DNA of 64,000 bases from Sva-07 sp963828415 (GCA_963828415.1 CAWHEI010000012.1:186001-250000); one strand, 5' to 3'. Positions 37,364-49,073 are shown, numbered from the stretch's first letter. Program-made: numbers and translations. The notes: generated from the letters alone by a model not told the origin.

Positions 37364-39118
37364 TCACTCGCTGATGAAGACCTGGAACCAGCGGGCCTGC
37401 GCCTCGGGTGCGATGCCCGAGCCGAGTGTCCCGTCCGGGAAGGTCCAGGAATTGAAGCCCTTGACGGCCGGGTCCTTGGCGATCATGACGGCCGTACCAC
37501 CGGAGTACCAGGTCAGGCCTTCGTTGTTGATCTTGGTCATGATCTTGCCGTAGAGCTCCTTGCGGGTCTCGAAGTCGTCCGTGGCGCTGGCCTCGGCGGC
37601 CCATGCCTGCATCTCGGCGTCGTCGAAGTTCGTGAAGTTGCCGATCGAGTCGGCCTTCGGTGCCACGAACGGGTTGACGGCCACCGACGGATCGTTCTCC
37701 GTGCCCCAGCGCCAGCAGTGTGCGGCGTGCGTGTCGCTGATGGCGTTGTTGATGTGGGTCGCCTGGTCGAACTGTGTCAGCGTGACGTTGACGAGTTCGG
37801 AGCCGGTCCACACCTGCTCGGCCACCTGCATCGCAGCGATGAGGGTGGGGTCGGGCGGGCAGGAGAGCTCGACGTCGATCTTCTCACCGGGCGCCTTGCC
37901 ATCGGAGCGAGCTGGATCGTCCACGTACTCCTGGACGAGGGCCTTGCCGGCTTCGAAGTCGAACTTCTTGTAGGCGTCTTCGGCTTCCTGGGTCCACCAA
38001 GGGCTGTCGGCCGAGAAGAACTGCGACGTCGGCAACGAGATGCCGGCTCCACCGAGGGCCTCGATGACGTTCTCCTGGTTGTTCATGTAGACCAGGCCGG
38101 TGCGAACCCGGACGTCGTCGAACGGCACCTTCTCGGTGTTGAACATGCCGCCACCGGTGCTGTTGCCCTGGAACTCGATCAGTTCGATGCCGCTGGCTTC
38201 GCGGGCATCGCGGATCGTTCCCTGACGCAACGACTGCGCCGCGTTCGTCGTGCCCGACAGCAGTGCGTCGAGACGCGTGCCCTCGTCGGGGATCGGACGG
38301 AACGAGACCGAGTCGAGGAACGGCAGTTGGTTGCCGTCGGTATCGGTGTACCAGTAGTCGGGGTTGCGCTCGACGATGGTCTCGTTGTCCTGGTCGCGGT
38401 TGGCGATCACGAACGGACCGGTGCCGACCGGGTTGGTGCTGTAGCCCACCGGGTCGGCAGCAGCGGCGGCCGGATCGAACGGGAAGCCGATCGGGGCCGT
38501 TGCGAGGGCACCCGGGAAGGCGACGTTCGGTGCGCTGAGCGTGTACTCCACGGTCAGATCGTCGAGAGCGGCAACGCTGGCGAGGCTGGCGCCGGTGATC
38601 GCCGACTGGCCGGCGGAGCCGGCCTGCTGGATCGGGAACATGTCGGCAATGGTCTGCGCGGTGAGCGGCGTGCCGTTGTGGAACGTCACGTCGGGGCGCA
38701 GCGTCATCGTCCAGACGGTGAAGTCCTCGTTCGACTCGATGCTCTCGGCCAGGAACGGCTCGTAGGTGCCATCGGCGGTCTGATCGGTCAGCGGGTCGTA
38801 GATCGACCGCAAGATGGTGTAGCACGGCGACGAGCAGCTGTCCTCCCACGGGCGCAGGCCCGTGGCGTCGGCTTCGAGGCCGATGGTGACGGTGCCGCCG
38901 TAGACGGCTTCGTCGGTCTCCTCGGCGACCGAGGTGATGACTTCCTCCGGCGCCGTCGCCGGAGCGGCGTCCTCGCCGTCGGTGGACTCGGTGATTGCCT
39001 CTGTGGTGTCGCCGCCGGTGTCGGTCTCGCTGGAGCTGTCGTCGCTCCCGCACGATGCCGCCACGAACGCCAACGCCAACGGAATGGCGAGTGCAGTTAC
39101 TACTCGTCGCTGTCGCAT
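37364..39118 (-). CDS. Solute-binding lipoprotein, family 5 (peptide/nickel type)
   Basis: 584 residues. Lipoprotein signal VVTALAIPLALAFVAASCGS with Cys near residue 22, an acidic Asp/Thr/Glu linker, then the SBP_bac_5 fold: VTIGLEADATGLRPWEDSC, TMTLRPDVTFHNGTPLTAQT, NPVGTGPFVIANRD, and the C-terminal lobe. It captures the substrate for the permeases encoded downstream. The family 5 signature is present but the ligand is unknown; two nearby cysteines (DSCSSPC) are unusual. GGGGGATCC precedes the ATG (39116-39118). About 160 bp separate it from the ATPase genes, enough for its own promoter. Confidence 0.88.
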   Translation of the reverse strand: MRQRRVVTALAIPLALAFVAASCGSDDSSSETDTGGDTTEAITESTDGEDAAPATAPEEVITSVAEETDEAVYGGTVTIGLEADATGLRPWEDSCSSPCYTILRSIYDPLTDQTADGTYEPFLAESIESNEDFTVWTMTLRPDVTFHNGTPLTAQTIADMFPIQQAGSAGQSAITGASLASVAALDDLTVEYTLSAPNVAFPGALATAPIGFPFDPAAAAADPVGYSTNPVGTGPFVIANRDQDNETIVERNPDYWYTDTDGNQLPFLDSVSFRPIPDEGTRLDALLSGTTNAAQSLRQGTIRDAREASGIELIEFQGNSTGGGMFNTEKVPFDDVRVRTGLVYMNNQENVIEALGGAGISLPTSQFFSADSPWWTQEAEDAYKKFDFEAGKALVQEYVDDPARSDGKAPGEKIDVELSCPPDPTLIAAMQVAEQVWTGSELVNVTLTQFDQATHINNAISDTHAAHCWRWGTENDPSVAVNPFVAPKADSIGNFTNFDDAEMQAWAAEASATDDFETRKELYGKIMTKINNEGLTWYSGGTAVMIAKDPAVKGFNSWTFPDGTLGSGIAPEAQARWFQVFISE

Positions 39119-39277
39119 GGATCCCCCATCTGGATGGTGTGTGGTTGTTGTTGTTGAACTCGTGAGTCGTTCACGTTGCCGGCGCAGCAGTGCAGAAACC
39201 CACCCCACGAACGCCCCCCTCGCCGAGACGACTCCGGCCCAGCGAGAACATCGATTGTCTAGCACACATGACCGATG

Positions 39278-40348
39278 TCACACAGTCGGAGCGTCACCGG
39301 CTGTCGGCACACCGACGGACACGGCCGTCGGCGCCATCTGGTCGTCACTCCACGGTTCGATCAGCGGGTGGTGACAGGCGACGAAATGGTCCTCGCCGAC
39401 TCGGCGCATCTGCGGTTCCTCGGCCGCGCAGACCTCGTCGGCCAAGGGGCAACGCGTCCGGAATCGGCACCCCGATGGCGGTGAGATCGGTGAGGGAAGC
39501 TCGCCTTCGATCACGCGCACCGAGTGGACGTCGATGTCCGGATCGGGAACCGGGCTCGAGCCGAGCAGGAGCTCCGTATAGGGGTGCGCCGGGCTGGCGT
39601 ACAGCTCGTCGGCCTCGGAGATCTCGCACATCTTGCCGAGGTACATCACCGCGACACGGTCGCTGATGTTCTTGACGACCGCAAGGTCGTGGGCGATGAA
39701 CACCAAGGTGAGACCGTGCTCGGTCTTGAGGTCGTCGAGCAGGTTCAGGATCTGAGCCTGGATCGACACGTCGAGCGCAGAGACCGGTTCGTCGCAGATG
39801 ATCAGCTGTGGCTCCATGACGAGCGCGCGCGCGATCGAGATGCGCTGACACTGACCACCGGAGAACTCGTGCGGGCGCTTGTAACGCGCCGGCCCCGGAT
39901 CGACGCCGACCTGGTCGAGGATCCGAGCCACGATCTTCCACTGCTCGTCTTTGTTCTTCGGACCCCACACGTTGAGCGGCTCGGCGACGACATCGCCAAT
40001 GGTGCGCCGAGGGTTCAGCGACGAGATCGGGTCCTGGAAGATCATCTGCAACTGGGTGCGGCGCTTGCGCATCGTCTCCGCATCGAGGCCGGCGAGGTCC
40101 TCGCCGTCGAGCACGACCGAGCCGCTCGTCGGCTTCGGCAGCTGGAGCAGTGCTCGACCTGTCGTCGACTTGCCACATCCCGATTCGCCGACCAGCCCGA
40201 GTGTCTCGCCCGGCGCAATGTCGAAGCTGATACCGCTGACTGCCTTGACCGAGCGCCCTCGGCCGGCGGGGAACTCGACCACCAGATCGGTGACCTGCAG
40301 CAGCACCTCGTCGGCCGGGCGGAGGTGTGCGGTTCCGGAGCCGGCCAT
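39278..40348 (-). CDS. ABC transporter ATP-binding protein, DppF/OppF type
   Basis: 356 residues. Walker A LVGESGCGKSTTGRALLQLP, Q-loop MIFQDPISSLNPRRTIGDVV, signature HEFSGGQCQRISIARALVME, Walker B LIICDEPVSALDVSIQAQIL. The OppF-type C-terminal extension has the Cys motif SGCRFRTRCPLADEVCAAEE, where an iron-sulfur or zinc site sits in this subfamily. The ATG shares a base with the stop of the OppD-type gene, so the two are coupled. The first 15 residues are variable. Confidence 0.9.
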   Translation of the reverse strand: MAGSGTAHLRPADEVLLQVTDLVVEFPAGRGRSVKAVSGISFDIAPGETLGLVGESGCGKSTTGRALLQLPKPTSGSVVLDGEDLAGLDAETMRKRRTQLQMIFQDPISSLNPRRTIGDVVAEPLNVWGPKNKDEQWKIVARILDQVGVDPGPARYKRPHEFSGGQCQRISIARALVMEPQLIICDEPVSALDVSIQAQILNLLDDLKTEHGLTLVFIAHDLAVVKNISDRVAVMYLGKMCEISEADELYASPAHPYTELLLGSSPVPDPDIDVHSVRVIEGELPSPISPPSGCRFRTRCPLADEVCAAEEPQMRRVGEDHFVACHHPLIEPWSDDQMAPTAVSVGVPTAGDAPTV

Positions 40349-41472
40349 CAGCCCACCACCTCTTCGCTGGCACGCAGCTTGCCGACCGCCGCGAGTGCCG
40401 GTGGGAACTCTGCAGCGATGTTGGCCTGGAACGCGGCCTCGCCCTCGGGGGTACCCACCGGGAAGTGGCATGCGAACACGTGGTCGGGTGAATCGATCGA
40501 ACGCAACTCGGGCTCCTCGGTACGGCAGATGTCCTGCGCGTACGCGCAGCGTGGTGCGAACTTGCAGCCCGGCGGCGGGTCGATCAGGTTCGCCGGGCGA
40601 CCAGGGATCGCATTCAGGCGGGTGTGCTTGGGCTGGGTGACCTTGGGGATCGACCACAGCAGACCCTGGGTGTACGGATGACGGAGTTCGCTGAACAGCT
40701 TCGCCGTGGGCGCCTTCTCGACGGCTTTGCCGGCGTACATCACCATGATCTCGTCGGTGCGTCCGGCGACGACGCCGAGGTCGTGGGTGACGAGGATCAT
40801 TGCCATGGCACGGTCGCTCTGCTGCTCGGCGAGCAGGTTGAGGATCTGGTGCTGCACGGTCACGTCGAGTGCGGTCGTGGGCTCGTCGGCGAACAACATG
40901 CGCGGACCGCAGGCGAGCGCGATCGCAATGCACACGCGCTGGCGCATACCGCCCGACATCTGGTGCGGATAGTTGTCGAGCCGTTTCTCGGCTTCGGGGA
41001 TGTGGACCGACTTGAGCAGGGCGATGGCGACCTCCTCGCTCTCCCTCTTGCCCATGTCGAGGTGGTAGCGGACGTGTTCGGTGAGCTGACGTCCGATGGT
41101 GACCACCGGATTGAGCGACGTCATCGGGTCCTGGAAGACCATCGCCATCTCCGCGCCCCACAACGCCTTCTTCTGCTTGGACGACTTGCCGATCAGTTCC
41201 TCGCCCGCGTACCGGACCGACCCGGTCGTCGTGGCGTTGGTCGTGGTGTTGAGACCCATGATCGAGCGCGACAACACGGTCTTGCCGGAGCCGGATTCAC
41301 CCACGACGCCGAGCGTGCGTCCGCGGGCCAGCGAGAACGACACGCCGTCGACGGCGCGCACCGATCCCGCCGCCACTGCGAAATGCGTCTTCAGGTCGTC
41401 GACGACCAGCAACGACTCGCCGTCGTCGACGTGCCGTGCGGGTGCTCGCCCAACGCGGATCTCGTTCTCCAT
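40348..41472 (-). CDS. ABC transporter ATP-binding protein, DppD/OppD type
   Basis: 374 residues. Walker A GVVGESGSGKTVLSRSIMGL, Q-loop AMVFQDPMTSLNPVVTIGRQ, signature HQMSGGMRQRVCIAIALACG, Walker B MLFADEPTTALDVTVQHQIL, and the C-terminal GCKFAPRCAYAQDICRTEEP. It is the first gene of the importer operon order D-F-A-B-C. ATG 41472 (MENEIRVG) is chosen because AAGGGGAAGC lies directly upstream; an ATG 9 codons earlier has none. Confidence 0.9.
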   Translation of the reverse strand: MENEIRVGRAPARHVDDGESLLVVDDLKTHFAVAAGSVRAVDGVSFSLARGRTLGVVGESGSGKTVLSRSIMGLNTTTNATTTGSVRYAGEELIGKSSKQKKALWGAEMAMVFQDPMTSLNPVVTIGRQLTEHVRYHLDMGKRESEEVAIALLKSVHIPEAEKRLDNYPHQMSGGMRQRVCIAIALACGPRMLFADEPTTALDVTVQHQILNLLAEQQSDRAMAMILVTHDLGVVAGRTDEIMVMYAGKAVEKAPTAKLFSELRHPYTQGLLWSIPKVTQPKHTRLNAIPGRPANLIDPPPGCKFAPRCAYAQDICRTEEPELRSIDSPDHVFACHFPVGTPEGEAAFQANIAAEFPPALAAVGKLRASEEVVG

Positions 41473-41689
41473 GCTTCCCCTTTTCGTCGCCGATGCCACG
41501 AGTGGCGGGGGTCACACTAGGCGCAGGAGAACGTGCAGTTCGAACTCACCGCCATTCGCGGTTCCTCGAGCCCGGGTCTGCGGGAACCAGGCGTTGCCGA
41601 CACCGGCGAGGGAAGCGCCAGCGACGAGCCGGCGTCGGGCCGACCGGTGCCCGGCATCGACGACGTGCCGTGAGGCCCGACCAATCAGT

Positions 41690-43180
<1,491 letters not shown>

Positions 43181-43276
43181 GAGAAAGCCTCCGTGGTTCG
43201 TGGGAACCGGGCAGGGGCCTTCAGGCACCGGTCGAATCAGCCCGGCGATTCGGTGCGACAGATCCTATCGGCGCCG

Positions 43277-44698
43277 TCAGTCGGCGAGGACGACCGCGTA
43301 CACGTCGAGCAGGTAGTGAATCGAACCGTCGAAGTTGAATGCGGAGATCATGTACGGATCGGAACCCACCGTCCCGTAGCTCAGCATCGACGTGTTCGGC
43401 ACCGAACGGCCGGGCGTGACGTTGATGTTCGAGCTGTTCGGCGGCGCTCCGTTGCCCGGGTAGACCGTCATGTAGGTGATGACCGGTTGACCCGCGACGA
43501 GCGGGGTGAGTCCGGTGCCGGTGAGGTTGCCGATCAGCGCCGACTGCGAGCCGATGGGCACGCCGTCCAAGCTGACCGACTCGGCGAAGCTCTTGAAGCT
43601 CCACTCCTCTTTCGTCGCGAAGCCGAGCGGGGTGTTGCCGAATGCGGTCTGGCGGGTGTCGAACGCTCGGAAGGGCGCGTCGAGCGGAATGACACGACCC
43701 GCGCGCGTGGTGTCGGCAGCTCCTCGTTCCAGGTAACCGACCACGTCGATGAGCACATGCGTTGCACCGGAGCGGTTGAAGATCCTGATCTGACCGTCGT
43801 CGCCAACGGGCACGATTGCCATGTTCGCCTTGACCTGTCCGGGGCTCACGTTGGTGACCGACGTCGACGGCTCGAGGCCCGGCGGCGTCGCCGACGGCGT
43901 CACCGACAGGAACGTCGGTTGGCTGCCCGGCAGGTTGTTGGCCGCGGTGACGTTGACCATCACCCCGGTGACATTGGCGCTGTTGGGCACCACACCGTTG
44001 GCTCCCCGAATCGGGAGCGTGAGCTGTTGCATCGTTCCGATCGGCTGGCCTCCCGGCCAGCCGGCGGGTGTCGGCGTGGAACGAGTGTCGAGCAGCCGTG
44101 ACGGTGCAATCGGCTTGAAGCGTGCGCCGGAATCGGCACCGTCGACGAACTTCGACGTCGAGATCCATCCGAACACGTCGATCAGGACATGGGCCGAGCC
44201 GTTCCCCTGCGGGGTGACGATCGAGATGGTGGACTGTCCGCCAGCACCGATGCCGAGCACCGCCAGGTTGGGAACCGCTTCGGTCGGTCCGAAGTTGACC
44301 AGGGACGACTCACCGGGCGCGGCCCCGGTCGGGTAGATCGAGAGGTAGCCGTCGAGCGTCGCGCCCACCACGGTGACATTGGCGACCACGGCGAGCACGT
44401 CGTTGTTCACGCCGCCCACCTCAGCGGGGATGCCACCCTGACCGAGAACGTCGACGTCGAACGTCCGCCCTTGAGCACTGGTGGGCTTCGCGCCGAGCGG
44501 AGCCGAGTCGTTGACACCGGTTCGAGAATCGAAGATGCGGGCGGGGGCCAGCGGGTGGTACTCGCCACCGGCGCCGAGCGCCGAGGCCTGCGCCTCGACG
44601 CGTTCTCCCTGCGACGGTGTCGCAGCAGCAGCAGCGATCGAGGCCGCAGCGACGAGCGCGGCCGCAGCGATGCGTCGTGTCCAGCGCTGTTCCCTCAT
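43277..44698 (-). CDS. Secreted protein with three APxRxxDTR-type blocks
   Basis: 473 residues. Signal peptide TRRIAAAALVAAASIAAAAA. Then three related blocks of about 140 residues open with LAPARIFDSRTGVND, IAPSRLLDTRSTPTP and LDAPFRAFDTRQTAFG. Each later contains a V-rich strand such as VANVTVVGATLDGYLSIYP and ends with HVLIDVFGWIS, HVLIDVVGYLE and HYLLDVYAVVLAD. This repeat is common in secreted actinobacterial proteins, often beside adhesins or hydrolases, but no activity is assigned. It may be a cell-surface carbohydrate-binding or scaffold protein (inference). Confidence 0.8.
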   Translation of the reverse strand: MREQRWTRRIAAAALVAAASIAAAAATPSQGERVEAQASALGAGGEYHPLAPARIFDSRTGVNDSAPLGAKPTSAQGRTFDVDVLGQGGIPAEVGGVNNDVLAVVANVTVVGATLDGYLSIYPTGAAPGESSLVNFGPTEAVPNLAVLGIGAGGQSTISIVTPQGNGSAHVLIDVFGWISTSKFVDGADSGARFKPIAPSRLLDTRSTPTPAGWPGGQPIGTMQQLTLPIRGANGVVPNSANVTGVMVNVTAANNLPGSQPTFLSVTPSATPPGLEPSTSVTNVSPGQVKANMAIVPVGDDGQIRIFNRSGATHVLIDVVGYLERGAADTTRAGRVIPLDAPFRAFDTRQTAFGNTPLGFATKEEWSFKSFAESVSLDGVPIGSQSALIGNLTGTGLTPLVAGQPVITYMTVYPGNGAPPNSSNINVTPGRSVPNTSMLSYGTVGSDPYMISAFNFDGSIHYLLDVYAVVLAD

Positions 44699-44764
44699 CG
44701 TCCCAACCGTACCCTTCCGATCATGTGCTGTGGCGGCGCAGCACAATTCTGATGTCGGCAAATG

Positions 44765-45016
44765 TCAGCTGCCGCTTGAGTCGGGCTCGAATGTCGGCGC
44801 GATCGAATTCGTCGCGACGATGGCCATCAGGCGTTCGTGTTCGGTGTCGTCGACGGTCGTCGCCTCCGGGATCAGCATCACCGGGATGTCGTCGCGAACG
44901 TCGTAGCGACGGTGCAGCCGAGGGTTGTAGAGCAACGCTTCGGACTCGATGTAGTAGAGCGGACCCTTGTCCTCGGGACAAGCGAGGATCTCGAGCAGTG
45001 CGGGCGACAGTGACAT
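44765..45016 (-). CDS. Trm112-like / UPF0434-type small protein
   Basis: 83 residues. LLEILACPEDKGPLYYIE is followed by LLYNPRLHRRYDVRDDIPVM, the Trm112/YcaR pattern in which a Cys pair would bind zinc; here only one Cys (ACPED) is retained. Trm112 proteins activate methyltransferases; bacterial short forms are of unknown role. Located between the secreted repeat protein and the phosphomannomutase gene, an order often seen in actinobacteria. Confidence 0.75.
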   Translation of the reverse strand: MSLSPALLEILACPEDKGPLYYIESEALLYNPRLHRRYDVRDDIPVMLIPEATTVDDTEHERLMAIVATNSIAPTFEPDSSGS

Positions 45017-45037
45017 GGTCGTTCTCCAGGGTTCGTT

Positions 45038-46390
45038 TCAGCTGGTGATCTGGGCGAGGAGTGTGCCGACAGCATCGTCGCACGATGCCCGGTCGGCGGC
45101 TTCGAGATTCAGACGCAGCAACGGTTCGGTGTTCGACGGACGCAGATTGAACCACCACGACCCACAGTCGACGGTGAGCCCGTCGAGACGATCCTGGTCG
45201 AAATCTGCGTACTCGTCGCTGATGCGTTCGATCACGGCGAGGGCATCGTCGACCTGGGTGTTGATCTCCCCACTCGCCTCGTACCGCTCGTAGGGCCGGC
45301 GCACGACCGACAACGGCTGGCCGGACCGACCGACCTCGGCCATCACCATCAACGAGGCAATCAGTCCGCTGTCGGCGTTGAAGTTGCGGGCGAAGTAGTA
45401 GTGAGCCGAGTGTTCGCCGCCGAACACGGCGCCGGTCTCGGCCATGATCTGCTTGATGAACGAGTGACCGACCTTGGTGCGCACGGGTGTGCCGCCGAGC
45501 TCGCTCACCACCTCGGGAACGGTCTTCGAGCAGATCAGGTTGTGCAGAATCGTGGCGCCTGGATGCTGACGAAGCGTCGCTGCGGCGAGGATCGCCGTGG
45601 TCGTCGACCCGCTCAGCCCGTTGCCGGTCTCGTCGACGACGAACACTCGGTCGGCGTCGCCGTCGAAGGCCAGCCCGAGATCGAAACCGCCGGAGACCAC
45701 CCGAGCGCGAAGGTCGCGTTGGTTGGCCGGCTGCAACGGGTCGGCCGGATGGTTCGGGAACGTGCCGTCGAGCTCGGGGAACATCACTTCCAATTCCACA
45801 CCGGGGAGCCGCTCGAACACCGCGGGCACCACCAGGCCACCCATCCCGTTGGCCGTGTCGGCAACGACCTTCATCGTGCCGATCTCGGACGGGTCGATGA
45901 AGCTGATGACGTGATCCGCGAAGTCGCTGAGCAGGTCGCGCTCGGACCGTGTGCCGCACGTGGCGGCATGGAGCGGACCCTTGCCGTCGAGCACCTGTTG
46001 TGCCACGGCCTGCACGTCGACGAGACCCGTGTCGACACCGATCGGGCGAGCGCCGGCGAGGCACAGCTTGACGCCGTTGTAGCCGGCGGGATTGTGCGAG
46101 GCGGTGAACATGGCGCCCGGAACGTCGAGCACCCCCGCTGCGTAGTACATGAGGTCGGTCGAAGCCAGGCCGATGTCGATCACGTCGACACCCTGTTCGT
46201 TCACGCCGCGGGTGAACGCCTCGACCAAGGAGGGACCGGACGGTCGCATGTCGCGGCCGATGACGACCCGATCGGAGCGGACGAATGCGGCGAATCCGAC
46301 GCCGAGTGCATGGGCCACGTCAGCATCGAGCTGATCGGGAACCGTGCCACGGATGTCGTACGCCTTGACGATGGAATCGAGCACAGACAT
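45038..46390 (-). CDS. manB: Phosphomannomutase / phosphoglucomutase
   Basis: 450 residues, all four alpha-D-phosphohexomutase motifs: the catalytic phosphoserine in AMFTASHNPAGYNGVKLC, the metal loop LGLAFDGDADRVFVVDE, the sugar-binding loop VFGGEHSAHYYFARNFNA, and the phosphate loop NLRPSNTEPLLRLNLEAA. It interconverts hexose 6-phosphate and 1-phosphate, supplying GDP-mannose or glucose-1-phosphate for envelope glycans. It starts 13 bp after the stop of the large membrane-protein gene upstream, so the genes may form one unit. Confidence 0.93.
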   Translation of the reverse strand: MSVLDSIVKAYDIRGTVPDQLDADVAHALGVGFAAFVRSDRVVIGRDMRPSGPSLVEAFTRGVNEQGVDVIDIGLASTDLMYYAAGVLDVPGAMFTASHNPAGYNGVKLCLAGARPIGVDTGLVDVQAVAQQVLDGKGPLHAATCGTRSERDLLSDFADHVISFIDPSEIGTMKVVADTANGMGGLVVPAVFERLPGVELEVMFPELDGTFPNHPADPLQPANQRDLRARVVSGGFDLGLAFDGDADRVFVVDETGNGLSGSTTTAILAAATLRQHPGATILHNLICSKTVPEVVSELGGTPVRTKVGHSFIKQIMAETGAVFGGEHSAHYYFARNFNADSGLIASLMVMAEVGRSGQPLSVVRRPYERYEASGEINTQVDDALAVIERISDEYADFDQDRLDGLTVDCGSWWFNLRPSNTEPLLRLNLEAADRASCDDAVGTLLAQITS

Positions 46391-46403
46391 GACCGACGCG
46401 AGG

Positions 46404-49073
46404 CTATCGGTCGTCTTCTGCAGGCGTGGTCGGCGCCTCGACGAGTGTGGGTTCGTCGGCGACCGTGTCGACGTCGATCACCGACCTCGCACCCCAATCC
46501 GGACGATCACTGGCGTAGACGATGTCGCCCTTGCGCCGCCAGTAGAAGCACAACGCGATGCCGAACAGCGTCAGCGAATAGAAGAACCAGTCGAGCGGCG
46601 TCTTGGAATACGTGAGCGTCACCTGGTTCTCGGTCGGGATGACGACCATGAAGTTCGGCGCGACGCGGTACGGGCCTTCGGCGCCTTCGACCTTCCACGT
46701 CGGGAAGTAGCTCACGCGCACCAGCACGGGCACGCCGACCTGGTCGACCTCGAAGCTGACCGACTGCTGCTGGATGTCGATGTTGCTCACGGTGACCGGA
46801 TCGAGTTCGACGACGTCGATCGGCTCGGCGGGCACGACGTAGTCGACGTTGCGGCTGCGATCGCCCGGCTCGCCGACTCGAACGTCGAGATCGACTTCGA
46901 CCGGGACGCGCTGCCACGAGTCGGGGCCGTCGTTCGCCGGCAGTGCCGCCCAGTCGTCCTGGCGTTGGAACCAGCTGGTGCCGACTTCGAGGTTGTTCTC
47001 GCGCTGATCGCCGCCGCGACCTTCGACCACCACCGGCTGAACGGTCAACGCCTCGACGATGCTGGCAGTGCGCAGCTCGTAGATGTCCCACGGTCCCGAC
47101 GTGGTCACGAACTCGAGGTCGCTCTGCGCTTCGGCTTCGGCCTTGGCCTCCGGCGTACGGACCATCAGGTACCGAACGCCGAGGTCATGCATGTGCTGGA
47201 CGCCAACGGTTGCATCGTTGTTCACGTAGCGCAGTTGACGAACGGGGTTCGACGACTGCTTCGACATCGCCGCGGCGGTGAGGAAGTGGTACGGCGTGGT
47301 GCCCGAGGCCTCGAAGAACAGACCTTCCATCGATCCGATGCACCCATCGGTCCAGTGCGGCAACAGCATCAGCGACATCGTCGTGCCGTACTCCCCGTTG
47401 TCGCCGCTGTTCTCCCAGAGCGCCCGGCCGCAGCCGCGCTCGTCACCGATGTCACCCATCGTGGAGACCAGCTCGTTGTACTCGGGGTACTTCGGGCGCC
47501 CTTCGTAGCCGCGCATGTTGTATCGGGTCCACCCGTCGGCGACGGCGCGCCCTGACTCCGGGCCTTTGCGGAACGGGCCCCAGGCGTACACCGACGTCTC
47601 GCCGTCGGCGACGCGGCCTCCTCCCGGCAGCGTCTCGTACATCCAGCCGAACACCAGCAGGCATGACAGCGTGATCGCTCCTGCGGCAACGGCGCCTTCC
47701 ACAGCGGTGAGCTGCGACGAGGATCGTCGGTCTCGAGCGGCGTTGACGAGCCAGGTGATGAGCTCGAGCGCGCCGACAACCATCAGCAGGTACCTGGTGA
47801 GGTAGACGAACGGCAGCAGCCGCGGGTTCCACAGCAACCCGATGAGCGGGAGGCTGTCGCGGGTGAGATAGACGAGCGCGACGAACGACAGACAGATCAA
47901 CCCGATCGCGGTCCCGGTGAGGTGACGTCGAAGCACCATCGCCAGGAACCCCACGATCGCCAGCGCCGTGATGATGAAGTCGAGTGGGGCGGCGAGCGGG
48001 AAGAACATGTCCCAGAACGAGTCGCTTGCGCCCTCGGGACGGAACCCGTACTTCATGTCGGTCATGAACTCGTGGCCGAACAGGAACGGCCCCACCCACC
48101 ACGCCGACAACAGCAGCGTGGTCACACCGGTGGTCACGGCGAACACGAGTCGGAGCCGGTCGAGCCAGACGAGGCAGAGAATGATGGCGCTCACCGCCAC
48201 GAAGATCAGCACGATGCCGTGCGACACTGCGGCGAGCGACAGCACGACTGCGGTCCACACACGGAACCTGCCGGTGCGCAGACCGTTCGCGAGCAGGCCG
48301 AGGCCGACCATCGCCAAGGTGAGCGCGATCGAGAACGAGTACTCCCCCGCCATCGTCGACTTCACGTTGCCGCCGTAGATCGAAAAGCTCTCGTCGAGCA
48401 GGAAACACAGCCCGGCGACAGCGAACAGCTCGGGAATCGGGTGACGGAATGCGGCGAGACGACCGAATGCCCAACACGCCAGCGGGAAGAACAGCAATCC
48501 CGAGACGGCGACCAGCTTGAACGCCACGCCGTAGGGCAGCATCACGTCGAGCGCCACGATCGCGAGCGCCGGGATCACCATGTAGAAGCGGTACAGCGGG
48601 AGCCCGCCGTACCAGTCCATGCTCCACCCGGACAGCTGGAAGTTCGTCAGGAAGTGATCACGCAGGAACGCCGGCGCCCAGACGTGGGCACCCATGTCAC
48701 CGCCGGTCGGCGTGGTGTCGTCGAAGATCAGGTCGCGCGACGGCGACAGCGGATTGAGATGGACGACCATCATCATCACCACGGTGGTGGTGACCAGGAC
48801 GGCCGAGGTCACCAGCACGCGAACGATCCGTTCGGTGCTCCACGGCCGCTGCCACCACGCAACCGGCCGCCGGAAGACGCGAGCGATCACCCGGCGGGCC
48901 AGCGACGGAGGTGCCGCAGCGACGACCGCGTCGTCGGATTCATCGATCGCCTGCTCGTCGGTCGGCTCGTCGTCGGCGAACTCGCGATCGAACCACTCGC
49001 CGAACTCGTCGCCGTGGGGTACCTGGGGCACGTCGGGCACGGCGCCGTCGACGGGGCGCGTGTCGTCGGTCAT
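46404..49073 (-). CDS. Large multi-pass membrane protein (6-PTPS-related/YfhO-like)
   Basis: 889 residues. After a cytoplasmic acidic N-terminus of about 90 residues, the first helix is VTSAVLVTTTVVMMMVVHL, followed by a long outer loop with DMGAHVWAPAFLRDHFL and WSMDWYGGLPLYRFYMVIPA, a pattern I associate with actinobacterial membrane proteins labelled 6-pyruvoyl-tetrahydropterin-synthase-related. About ten more helices come before residue 500. A large outer domain of about 330 residues precedes one last helix (YSLTLFGIALCFYWRR). This resembles the GT-C/YfhO membrane glycosyl-transfer architecture, with a possible envelope glycan role given the phosphomannomutase next door. No catalytic residues can be named. 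Confidence 0.65.
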   Translation of the reverse strand: MTDDTRPVDGAVPDVPQVPHGDEFGEWFDREFADDEPTDEQAIDESDDAVVAAAPPSLARRVIARVFRRPVAWWQRPWSTERIVRVLVTSAVLVTTTVVMMMVVHLNPLSPSRDLIFDDTTPTGGDMGAHVWAPAFLRDHFLTNFQLSGWSMDWYGGLPLYRFYMVIPALAIVALDVMLPYGVAFKLVAVSGLLFFPLACWAFGRLAAFRHPIPELFAVAGLCFLLDESFSIYGGNVKSTMAGEYSFSIALTLAMVGLGLLANGLRTGRFRVWTAVVLSLAAVSHGIVLIFVAVSAIILCLVWLDRLRLVFAVTTGVTTLLLSAWWVGPFLFGHEFMTDMKYGFRPEGASDSFWDMFFPLAAPLDFIITALAIVGFLAMVLRRHLTGTAIGLICLSFVALVYLTRDSLPLIGLLWNPRLLPFVYLTRYLLMVVGALELITWLVNAARDRRSSSQLTAVEGAVAAGAITLSCLLVFGWMYETLPGGGRVADGETSVYAWGPFRKGPESGRAVADGWTRYNMRGYEGRPKYPEYNELVSTMGDIGDERGCGRALWENSGDNGEYGTTMSLMLLPHWTDGCIGSMEGLFFEASGTTPYHFLTAAAMSKQSSNPVRQLRYVNNDATVGVQHMHDLGVRYLMVRTPEAKAEAEAQSDLEFVTTSGPWDIYELRTASIVEALTVQPVVVEGRGGDQRENNLEVGTSWFQRQDDWAALPANDGPDSWQRVPVEVDLDVRVGEPGDRSRNVDYVVPAEPIDVVELDPVTVSNIDIQQQSVSFEVDQVGVPVLVRVSYFPTWKVEGAEGPYRVAPNFMVVIPTENQVTLTYSKTPLDWFFYSLTLFGIALCFYWRRKGDIVYASDRPDWGARSVIDVDTVADEPTLVEAPTTPAEDDR

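Noticed and set aside
41473..41689. A 47-codon plus-strand frame near 41536-41680 (begins VQFELTAIRG)
   Set aside because: No start signal, preceded closely by a stop, no recognised family; it could be a remnant but is not supported as a gene.
43181..43275. SAH or SAM riboswitch before ahcY
   Set aside because: The leader has GC-rich complementary stretches but no conserved motif I recognise, and GGAGG directly precedes the start.
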